DNA of 64,000 nt, taken from Aspidapion aeneum. Its lineage: Eukaryota > Arthropoda > Insecta > Coleoptera > Brentidae. The position numbers and the translations under genes were made by a program. Each line of letters begins with the position of its first letter. The first letter of the stretch is position 1. Shown here in pieces: positions 13,701 through 25,700 of the stretch. A model generated the notes under the pieces. That model was not told the DNA's origin. It did not search any database and saw only the letters and a list, made by a program, of their open reading frames with translations. The stretch lies in NCBI GenBank assembly GCA_963576565.1, contig OY755042.1, positions 97,954,185-98,018,184 on the forward strand, in the 5' to 3' direction.

Positions 13701-16700
13701 AAGCGTCTTTTCTTACCTAAAAATTATATATTTTTATTTTTTTAAATTTATTGTTGCCCTAACATTATTTAATTTATATTGAATATGTTACATAAAAATG
13801 GCACAATTACTTACCGTTCATAAGAGTTTTTGTCCGAAAAATCATTTTAATAACCGCTGGTACATATGTGTACCACATTTTGGCCAAAATTTAGAATTTT
13901 TAACGCTGGATGTCGCCAAATATTAAAACGATAAAAATATGCATCAAAATAAATAAATAAAAAATATTTTTTATTAATTTAGCATAATAATTTTGGTCTG
14001 TTATAAGTTGTACTTTCATAAGCTGATTTTAATTTATTTTTAGGGTTTCCTGACGTTATAATGCCAGGAGACGTCAGAAACGACCTCTACTTGACACTAG
14101 AACGAGGCGAGTTTGAGAGAGGGGGTAAAAGTACCGGGAAAAATATTGAAGTCACCGTTCTGGTTTTGGACAGTGAAAAAAACGTTGTCAGGGTAAGAAA
14201 TTACAACCATTTTTCTTTTTGTTTAAATTGTATGTATAAAAGGTAACTCTTCAACATTTTGTGGTCTCCAGTTCCTTTGGTAAATAATTTTGACAAGTCG
14301 CCCCCACCCTCCGGTCTCTAACAGCAACTTGACAGGAAATTTCAGATTTTTAATCCTTCCGTTAATAGTTGATAAGGAACAAGGAGGTTGCAAAATGATC
14401 GATTAGCCTTTCATCTTGTAACTCGAAACTTACAGTCGTTTGTCCTGATCTATGTTTATTATCTGTCGAATTATTTTGTATCAACCATAAAATCAGTGGC
14501 CTCTCTCCTTATAATACTTTCAGGGCTCTCAACACCTTCATATTTTATAAAAATGTTCATATTTTTTTAGACTTTTCATATTTTTAGAAAAACCTTCATA
14601 TTTTCCCCAATAAAGAAACTTCAGTCATAGAATAAGTGTGGAAATTTTCAATATTTTTCCTAGCCTTGAATTTTGAGTTCCTTTTAGTTTATTATTAGTT
14701 TGTTGCCTCTGAGAAAGTCTGTCTGAATAAAGTAGGGATTTTTTGCCTTTTGTGTGTATTCTTATGTTTGTTGCATTTTTTATGTTAATTAGTTGTTTTG
14801 GTCATCCATGGTTAGTTCTGAAAAAGTCTAATTGAGCAGGGCTTTTTCATGAATTTTATTCTTTTACTCTGTAATGTTAAGTTTTTTTAAAAGGTTTGAG
14901 CTCGGAATAGGTATTGAAAGTATACCAACTACTGCATTTATTTCAAGAGATAGAAAATAGGGTACCTATTTTTAAGAAATGTAGAGGAGGTCCCAAACCC
15001 CTAGAAATTGTAGATGCTAATATTTTAACAGTGGCTTTAACACATGGCAGTTTATCATATTAATTAACATATTAATTTGTAAGATGTTCCGTAAGAGATT
15101 TGTTTACAATCCGTCGAATTATTTTGTATCAACTACAAAATCAGTGGCCCCTCTCCTTATAATACATTCAGGGCTCTCAACACCTTCATATTTTATGAAA
15201 AATGTTCATATTTTTATTCAGACTTCATAAAATTTTATATTTTTAGAAAACCATTCATATTTTCCCAATGAAGAAACTTCAGTCATAGAATAAGTGTGGA
15301 AATTTTCAATGTTTTATAGTTTGTTGCCTCTGAGAAAGTCTGAATAAACTAGGGCTTTTTTGCCTTTTGTGTGTATTCTTATGCTTGTTGCATTTTTTAT
15401 GTTAATTAGTTGTTTTGGTCATCCATGGTTAGTTCTGAAAAAGTCCAATTGAGCAGGGCTTTTTCATGCATTTTATTCTTTTACTGTGTAATGTTAAGTT
15501 TTTTTATATCTTTGAGCTCGGAATAGGTATTTAAAGTATACCAAGTATATCATCGAGTATACTTAAGTTTTCTGTGTTACTCGATGTATAGGGTGTTTTG
15601 GTATATTTCTACAAAGGTCTACTGCACTTATTTCAAGAGATAGAAAATAGGGTACCTATTTTCAAGAAATGTAGAGTAGGTCACAAACCGCTAGAAATTG
15701 TAGATGCTAATATTTTAACAGTGACTTTACCAAATGGCATATATTTTTGAGTTTAGAAAGAAAATATCTATTTTTTTAAAGTTAAATCATTAACATATTA
15801 ATTTGTAGGATGTTCCGTAAGAGATTTACAATGTTTGTGTTTTTTTATAACTTTTTTTAATGATATAGGATTGGTTCGTCCCGCCTTCCTTTTTGTAAAT
15901 ATGTTCTTTTTACTATAATTTACCAAATTGGTTCGAATTAGGCTATTTGGTGATTCACTAGAGCATTTTCTATTTTTTGTTTATTTAGTATTAATTAACT
16001 AATTAAGTACTTAAAATTACTGGGTTATTTGCATTTGAAACTCCCGCGGTTTTAAAGGCAAATATTACAATTTGCTATAATTAATTTACTTTACATAAAA
16101 TGCATTTTGAATTACTAAGGTTCCTAGTTCCTTTAATATGGACCTTCGTAATCTCATTCCTTCCTACTTATTCCTTTTCTCCTACGCCTATGGATTAACG
16201 ACGCCACTGGGCGACATGTGGGAGAACGAACGCAGTAGCGATACCTGCTGCAGACCAGAGAACCGTTTCGCCTTCGAACGAGAATACACGCGTGTTAGCG
16301 ACTCTCCTACCACATGAATGTGGGGTGCAAAAACTACGGTTTAACAGCGCGTCCTCCCATGAGTTCCACTTCCTGTATAAAAATGGTAAGTGAAAATGCA
16401 TTATTTTTACCTTACATACATTTGTTTATTGCTACACTAACCTAGAAGGTAAACTAGACCATTTCAGAATCCCTTGTACCAGCTTAGCCTATGACCTTAT
16501 TCCCTTAAATTTACAGTCCACATCTGACACCGTTAAATTCCAGACAACTCTCCTTTCTGGACCACCAGGGAGCCCCATTTTTGATCCTTAGCGACCCGGA
16601 TTTCTGGAATCGTTTTTTTGCCTTTTTAGGTTAGTTTTTTTTTACTGGTTTCAAATGCAAGAAAAACCCTTGTTTTTCCTAAATGCCTTTTTTACTGGTT

Positions 16701-19700
16701 TCAAATGCAAGAAAAACCCTTGTTTTTCTTACATGCCTACTTTAGAAAACCCCTAGGTTTCTAAAATACATTTTGCGATTTTTTTTTGTGTAAAAACAAA
16801 TGCAAGAAAAACCCTTGTTTTTCTTACATGCCTACTTTAGAAAACCCCTAGGTTTCTAAAATACATTTTGCGATTTTTTTTTGTGTAAAAACAAATGCAA
16901 GAAAAACCCTTGTTTTTCTTACATGCCTACTTTAGAAAACCCCTAGGTTTCTAAAATACATTTAGCGATTTTTTTTGTGTAAAAATTAAATATTTTTAAC
17001 AATAAATTTAGCCTTTTCATGCGAAAAACCAAACACAGATAAAATCTGTAAACTACTATGCTTTTTTTTGTTTCGAATAAATCAAGTTTTTTCGTTTCTT
17101 TTTTGTAAAAAAAAAAAACCGTATGGAATTTGGGTGTTTTTTTGTTTGTCACTGGAAATAGTTTAAAATAGTGTCTGCAAAGTGCTATTATTTTAGCCGT
17201 TGTGCCTTCACATTTGTGGATTGCTATAATTATATCCAATTTGCTCGAAAAAAATCTCCAAATTGCCATATTCATTTTTGCTTATTGCAAATTGCTATGA
17301 CTATATCCGATTGCGGATGCTTTACTATATTCGTTTTTGCGTAAAAATTGCTATGAATATATCTATTTCTAATTTACTATTATAATATCTGTCTGCAAAT
17401 GGCTATGATTGTATCCATTTTTTGCGTGCATAATAAATTTTGAAGGAAATTTAATTCTTAACTTGAGAATTTGTTTTCGTGTAAAGGCAGATAAATAGTT
17501 TTACCAAATTAAATGCTTTTGATTTGTAGGTATTTATTTTTAAATTTAATACATAGTAGGTACCTACTTATTTGAATTCGCGAGGCGAAGATAAAAAAAC
17601 TTATACACAAGTTTTTTTGTTATCATTAGTTTGCATCGGGTATTTTCTTTACTTTTGTGCGCTTATAGTTTGATTATTGTAATTAAACGTAGGACATTAA
17701 TATTTATACAGGGTGTCCAAATTTTGATTTTTTTTTTCAGTTTACCTAATTTTTGTCAATTATTTTTTGGATTTTTTTTTAAATCATGTCTAGTTCGGAT
17801 AAAATTTTAAAGGCTAAAGCCTTGCGCTATAGTGCGATTTCACAGCTAAATTTGATCATTGAATCCGCGACCCTCGCAAAAAATGACCCTGCCTATCACA
17901 GCGGCTTTAAAGTCAAATTTCGGACATTGTCAAAAATCAAAAAAGATTTTGAAAAGCACCATAATACTTTGTTGACGTTGGTAGCCTCTGATGAGGATCG
18001 CTTAGTAGTAGAAAACAAAGTGTTTATGGACTTGTGCAAACGCTGTGACGAGATTTCCACTATATTTTACGAACTTTTCGAACTACCCTTTGAAGATGGA
18101 GGGCTTTTGAGCAGTACGATAAATCCCATGGGCAGTCCCTGTGCCTCCACAGCCCAGCATGGTTTACTGCCTAGGATAAAAATACCTCTTTTTCAAGGGG
18201 AATTTAAGGAGTTTCCAACCTTTTTGCAAGCCTTTAATGCTACCGTGCACAATAATAGGTCGCTGGGAAACTTTGAAAAATTCAATTTGCTTTTTTCTAA
18301 TTTAAAGGGCCCTGCCCTGGATGTCATTTCTGACATTCCTATCCTTGCTGAAAATTATTTAAATGCCTACCACACCTTGGTGGATAGGTATACAAATAAA
18401 CGATTACAAGCTTACCTTCACTGGAAGGCAATTGAAGGCTTCTCTCCTCTTACTAAAGAGAATGCTACGAATTTGAGGAATTTGCTTGATTGTTTTTCGA
18501 AAAACTTAAGTGCTTTAAAAGTCATGGGTTTTAAAACGGAGTTTTGGGATTATATTATGGCACAAATGCTCTTGGATAGGTTGGACCCAACCACGCGCAA
18601 GGCATTTGAGCAAAATTATTGCTCCAATGAGATCCCCTCTTATGATAAAATTCGTGCTTTTGTTTCTAGCCATTGCATTGCGTTGGAACAAATACAACAA
18701 ACTCAAGATTACTTAAAAAATAAAGATTTGTCAATTTCAAGTCAGAAAAATCAAGCAAAGTTTCAAAATCGATCTGCTTTGTTTGCTAATACTCAGAGAG
18801 CCTCCAAAAATGCCTCCCAGTCTCCAAATGGCCAAAGTGGCTTAAATAATACTCCAAACCCTCAAAATTTTTGTTTTCTCTGTAAAAGTGGCGATCATAT
18901 AATATACAGATGTCCTAATTTTTTGGCGAAAACTTCCCAGCAACGTTTTGAGATTGTTAAACAACATAAAGCGTGTGTCAACTGTTTGGCCTCAAAGCAT
19001 AATTTACCCCAGCAATGCAAATCAGAAAAAAGATGTTTACATTGTGGCCAATTTCATCACAGTCTCTTACATTTTTTTCCTATTAATTCTACACCTAGTT
19101 CTGCGAGTAGCCCCTCTACTTCTGCAGTGCAACCCCCGAGGAGCCCCGTGGCTACCGAATTTAATAGAACCACTAACACCATTGTTACTGGTATGTCTTT
19201 AAATGATCGCGAAGTACTTCTCTGTACCGCTTTAATACAAATACAGGATGTTTTTCAAAATAGGCACACAGTGCGCGCCATCTGTGACTCTGGTGCTCAA
19301 TCTTCATTTATATCTAAGTCATGTGCTGATAGTTTGGGCCTTCCTAAATTTAATATCGCCATGACTCTACAAAGCTTAGATCGAATGACAACTTCGGCAA
19401 AATCTGGAATTAATTGCAATATATCCTCTTTGCGTGATAATATTTTTGTTTTTAATTTTGATGCGATAATACTCGATAAAATTTGTAGTGATTTACCTCA
19501 TTCCTCATTTTCGATTAAAAGTTTTCCTTTTCTCGCCAACTTAGAACTAGCTGACCCAGGCTTTAATAAAAGCGATAAAATTGATTTATTGTTGGGCGGC
19601 GATGTGTACCCTTACATTTTGCTAGATGGTCGTTTGTCTACGGGACCCAACAACCCCGTCTGCATTAATACTATTTTTGGTTGGGGAATAATGGGCAATC

Positions 19701-22700
19701 TTTCACTTTCACCTTCAACTACAAATCAAATTAAAACATTTTTTACTACGTCAATGAACGATTCTTTTGTCAATTTAGATAAAAATCTACAACGATTTTG
19801 GCAAATAGATGACATACCTAATGTCAAGGCCATTGACCCCGAAGATGAGTTTTGCGAAAATTATTTTTTGAAAACTACCTCAAAAAATGAGGAGGGGAGA
19901 TATATTGTATCTTTACCATTTAAAGTTACTGCTCCAGATTTTGGCGACACTCGATCCATTGCCGTACGTCGTTTTTTCTCCCTTGAGAAGAAATTGCTAC
20001 AAAACCCTGATTTTTATGCTGCCTACAGCTCTGTTTTACAAGATTATTTAGATAATAATCATATGCAACCGGTTTCTGCACCTTTGCCGACCGAAATTTC
20101 AAATCATTTTTATATTGCACACCATGCGGTGTTTAAAAAAGATTCTACTAGCACCCCCCTGAGGGTGGTTTTTGATGCGAGCATGCACGCCCCTGGCAAA
20201 ATCTCGCTCAACAACGCTGTTTATACTGGGCCCCCTTTACAAAGGGACTTACAAAAAATTTTATTACTTTATCGTTTGCATAAATTTTGCTTTTGTTGCG
20301 ACATCCGTCAAATGTACAGGATGATTTTAGTTGACCCTAGTCAAACTAATTTTCAAAGAATAGTTTGGAGGTTTGATCCTAACCAGCCTATTCAAGACTT
20401 CGAAATAAATAGAGTTTTATTCGGGGTCTCTTGTAGCCCCTTTTTGGCTATCAGAACTTTGCTGCAACTTGCTAGAGAGCATGAAGACCTTCCTCTTGCC
20501 TCAAAAATCATTGAGGAGGCAGTTTTTGTCGATGATGTGATTTCGGGAAGTGATGACTTTTTTAAGGCCACTGAGATGAAAAATCAATTAATCGAGCTAC
20601 TTAGCCGAGGTGGATTCGAATTGCGTAAATGGGCGAGCAATTGTCCCGAGTTACTATCCGATCTTCCTGAGTCACACATTTCGATGAAGGCTCTTTCTCT
20701 CGATTTAGATGCTGAAAATTCAACTTTGAAAATTCTCGGTTTAAATTGGAACCCTCATACTGATGAATTTTTTTATACTTTCGACTGTTCTCTCCAAACA
20801 TGCACTAAAAGAACAATTTTAAGTAATTTGGCCCGCATTTACGACCCTCTGTCTTTTTTGGCGCCAATAGTTTTAATTTTAAAATTAATTGTTCAATACT
20901 GCTGGGCAGAAGACTTAAACTGGGACGACCCTGTCAGTCCGGAAATTGTTTTTAAATGGGAAAAATTTAAAAATGAATTAAAGTTTTTGCATTCTGTTAA
21001 AATTCCTCGTCAAATAATTTTGCCTAATGCTAGTCAAATCCAGCTAGTAGGATTTTGCGATAGTTCAGAACGGGCCTATTGTGCTGTCGCTTATATTCGA
21101 ATTTTTTATTCTGATGGAAACATTAAAGTTTTTTTTGTTTGTAGTAAATCTAGAGTCGCACCGTTGCGTCGTAAACTAACTTTACCAAGACTAGAGCTTT
21201 TAGGAGCTGTTTTGTTGGCTAAATTAATGGATTTTTTACTAGAAACGTTCTCGGAAAAAATTAAATTTGATAAAATTCTTGCTTTTACTGATAGCACAGT
21301 GACCTTATCTTGGATTCAGGGATCTCCTCACAAATTTAAAACATTTGTTTCGAATAGAACTGCCTATATACAAGGAAGAATTAGCCCTGAGTTTTGGCAT
21401 TATGTTCCTACTGAACAAAATCCTGCTGACTGCGGTACTAGGGAAATGTATCCCTCTGATTTACAAAGATTTTATTTTTGGTTAGAAGGGCCTTCTTTTC
21501 TAAACCAACCTACAAATACTTGGGATTTTATGACAGTTACTTACGATGGGAATGCAGTTTTGGAAGAACAGCGAAAAAATATTTTTAACGTTTTTACTTG
21601 CGAACAAACAGTTGAATATTATGTAAACAACTTGTTTGAAAAATACAGTTCTCTTTTTAAAATTAAGAGAATAGTTGCTTACTTTTTGCGAGGGTTACAA
21701 AAGTTTAAAAATCCCTCATACAATTTTGCTACTGATTACCTTACAAATCAGGATTACTACAAAAGCTTACTTTTTATTTCGAAATGCGTACAATCTTTTT
21801 CTTTCCAAAAAGAAATTGAATTACTAAAAGATAAGAAACAGCTTCCAAAAGCTTTTCAAAAATTATGTCCATTTTTGCATAATGAAAGCTACGATTTGCT
21901 TCGTGTTGGAGGCCGTTTATGCCATTCAAATTTATCATACGATAAAAAATTTCCAATTCTTTTGCCTTCTAGTGCAAAATTCACTGAATTACTGATTTTA
22001 GATTTGCATCGCAGCAATCTTCATTGTGGTATACAGACCACAACTTTTTTACTAATGCAAAACTTCTGGGTATTGTCTGCTAAAAAGGTAGTGAGAAAAG
22101 TTTTAAGTTCTTGCCATACTTGCTGGAAAACTAAACCTAACTCCCTTCAACCCCCTATGGGTAACCTACCGAAATTTAGAGTTTCCGAAGCAAAGGTGTT
22201 CGAAAATGTAGGTATAGATTTTTGTGGTCCGTTCACGATTACTCTTGGTCGGACCAGAGGTGCAAAAACCATGAAAGCATATGTCTGTTTATTTATCTGT
22301 TGCGCTGTTAAAGCCGTGCATTTAGAGTTAGTCTCTGATATGACATCAGAAGCCTTTCTGGCTGCTCTGCGCCGCTTCATAGCTAGAAGAGGACTATGCT
22401 CAAAGATCTCTTCAGACTGCGGGACCAACTTCGTGGCCTCTGAAAAATACTTGCGACAAATTTTTTCTGATTGCGTGAAGGGGGAAGGTATAGTTTGGTC
22501 TTTTAACCCACCTGCTGCTCCCCACATGGGAGGCATTTGGGAATCAAACATTAAATCTTTAAAGACTCATCTTCACAGGGTAGTTGGAAATCAAATACTC
22601 ACCTATGAGGAATTAAATACGGTTTTAACCCGGGTTGAAGCCATAATGAACTCACGTCCTTTATGTGCCTTAAGCACCGATCCTACTGATCTGGCGGTCT

Positions 22701-25700
22701 TGACTCCTAATAATTTTTTAAATTTGAGGCCTCCAGGTACAATACCCGATCCAAACTACTGCGATATTGCGTTAAACAGGCTGTCCAGGTGGCAACTGTT
22801 GCAAAGAATGCACCGCGATTTTTGGATTCGCTGGCATCGCGAATATTTGCACACTTTGCAACAGCGAGCCAAATGGCACCAACCTCTTGCTTCCATTGAT
22901 ATTGGTACTATGGTACTGATCAAAGATGAAAATTCCACTCCATTGGATTGGCCCCTAGGCCGCATTGAAGACCGTATTAAAGGTTCTGATAATGTTCCAC
23001 GGGTTGCTATTGTAAAGACTACTAAAGGTACCTACAAACGGCCTTTGGTAAAACTATGCGCCCTGCCTACAAATTAAACTCTCTGAAATGCCCCTGGGCA
23101 TTCTCAGGGGGGTGGGAAATGGTTCGTCCCGCCTTCCTTTTTGTAAATATGTTCTTTTTACTATAATTTACCAAATTGGTTCGAATTAGGCTATTTGGTG
23201 ATTCACTAGAGCATTTTCTATTTTTTGTTTATTTAGTATTAATTAACTAATTAAGTACTTAAAATTACTGGGTTATTTGCATTTGAAACTCCCGCGGTTT
23301 TAAAGGCAAATATTACAATTTGCTATAATTAATTTACTTTACATAAAATGCATTTTGAATTACTAAGGTTCCTAGTTCCTTTAATATGGACCTTCGTAAT
23401 CTCATTCCTTCCTACTTATTCCTTTTCTCCTACGCCTATGGATTAACGACGCCACTGGGCGACATGTGGGAGAACGAACGCAGTAGCGATACCTGCTGCA
23501 GACCAGAGAACCGTTTCGCCTTCGAACGAGAATACACGCGTGTTAGCGACTCTCCTACCACATGAATGTGGGGTGCAAAAACTACGGTTTAACAGCGCGT
23601 CCTCCCATGAGTTCCACTTCCTGTATAAAAATGGTAAGTGAAAATGCATTATTTTTACCTTACATACATTTGTTTATTGCTACACTAACCTAGAAGGTAA
23701 ACTAGACCATTTCAGAATCCCTTGTACCAGCTTAGCCTATGACCTTATTCCCTTAAATTTACAGTCCACATCTGACACCGTTAAATTCCAGACAACTCTC
23801 CTTTCTGGACCACCAGGGAGCCCCAAGGATAAAGCCTACAACTTTGGCATTCATAATTTTTTTCTATTTCTTTGAATAATTGCAGTAGACCTTGGTAAAA
23901 ATACGGACACACTTTATACCTTGTTGTAAAATATGCTTTAAAAAATGTGCCTTGTTTTTGTTTGGCCATACCCCATCCAGGCCGCGTATTTACGTTTCCG
24001 TGCTGATTTCACGGCAGCGCTGTTTTGAAATAGACACGGAAATGTTGCAACATATTTGGTTACAAATGCGTGTCGATTTTAAGGCACCGAGGCTCGAACA
24101 AGGCCCGGATTTGTATTGAATTACGCAGCGCAGGCGTTTACTTATTAGTGCACATTTGAAACTTAAATTGGATTCACGTTGTTTATTAGTTTGATTTTGA
24201 GGTTATATGTTTGTTAATATGAAAATTATTTGTATTTGTACTAATATTACTCAAGATTTTAAAATTCTTTGAAGTTTGAAGAACACTCTTCCATTAACTA
24301 TATCTGCAAAGTTCAGTGTTCATTGCCTTACACCGGCAACTAGGACGACAGATGTTGTTCTGTTATTAATAAATTTTAATGATTTAAATGATTTTCACTT
24401 GATTTCTAACCACATGAAAATAGAAAGTTTCAAAAACCTAACCTAACGAAAGCTAATCAATCAAATCTAACCGAACCGAACCAAAGCAAACTAAACCAAT
24501 AATTAAAAAAAAAAAAAAAACTTTCCTGAGTTCCTACCCGGGATCCTAGAGGATGTGAATCCGAACCGAACCGATCCTAACTAAACCGAGCCAAACCTAA
24601 CCTAACCAAACTAAACTACAACACTATTCACACCCTCTAGGATCCCGGGAAAGAAGTCAGGAAAGTTTTTTTTTTAATCGTTGGTTCAGTTTGCTTTGGT
24701 TCGGTTCGGTTTGGTTCAATTCGGTTCGTTTCGGTTTTGTTTTGAAAAAAATTATTGGTTTAGTTTGCTTTGGTTAGGTTCGGTTAGATTTGATTGATTA
24801 GCTTTCATTATGTTAGCGTTTTAACCTGACAGTTAAATACGCTTTTGTAATAGTTTAATGAGCGATGTTCTCTTACAGATCCGTGCTCATTTCGAGATCA
24901 AAACTCTTAAAATCAACGTATTTGAACCCAAATATATTGTAACATTTCCGTGTCTATTTCAAAACCGCGCCTACGTGAAATGAGCACGGGTAAATACGCA
25001 TCCAGGCCTAATTCAACTTAAAAATGTTTGTTAATACTTTTCTTAATAAATAAAATTAAGAAATATATATTTTTGCTTAGTAAATGAGTTTTCCTAAAAA
25101 AGAGTTGGGTTTGACATAACAAGCCATTTATTTGGTAGAGGACCCAAAAAAAACTTAATTTTTTATTCATATTTCCTTCATATTTTGTTTTTTTAATTTC
25201 ATATTTTTTATAATTTTATTAAAAAAGTTTATATTTTTCATATTATTTGGCTGTTTATCTGTTGAGAGCCCTGTACTTTTGTAAATTTGCGGAATTGTTG
25301 ACTTTATAAATTATTCTGAAAATCAGTCTGACGCAAAATGTCAGTTGTTTTTAATCGGTGAATGGAATGCATACTAAGGACACTTATCGTAAAGGCAAAA
25401 AGCTTGCTTTACGATGAGTGACCTTAATGCATACCCTATTAGAAATATAAATTTTGCGGTATAGGGAAAATGCATGTATGCGTTTTTTATGAAAGGAAGA
25501 TTATATACCGTAATTTACGAGGGTGGATTAAATATAAACAAGCCTTTTAAACTTACTAACGGAAAAGTCATTCCAGATGAACGTGGCCGTTATAATTTTG
25601 GAGTAGGGATATTCAGCAGCATGTAGGCGGCTCGTAGTGCCGCGATGCTCATTTGGCCAGGAGCAATCGCAATGAGCGAGAAGAAAGTACACAGCCGTGT

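Larger units (their letters stand above)
14521..25273. mobile_element. Large element with hAT-like ends (CAGGGCTCTCAAC), host of the BEL insertion
   Basis: CAGGGCTCTCAAC at 14521 is the reverse complement of 25261-25273, and TACTTT lies immediately outside both ends (14515-14520 and 25274-25279). Without the BEL element the unit is about 2.8 kb. The left part is duplicated: CAGGGCTCTCAAC recurs at 15169, and some 600 bp around 14450-15100 resembles 15110-15840. I see no transposase, so it would be non-autonomous. The shortened target duplication keeps this tentative. Confidence 0.55.

Noticed and set aside
16195..16401. 68-codon antisense open frame in the BEL LTR, repeated identically at 23443-23649
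   Set aside because: It is repeated only because the LTRs are identical. No family motif, and it overlaps the likely promoter region.
16578..16615. Primer-binding site of the BEL element
   Set aside because: AGCGACCCGG about 13 bases after the LTR faintly resembles an arginine tRNA end, but the match is too short and displaced to annotate.
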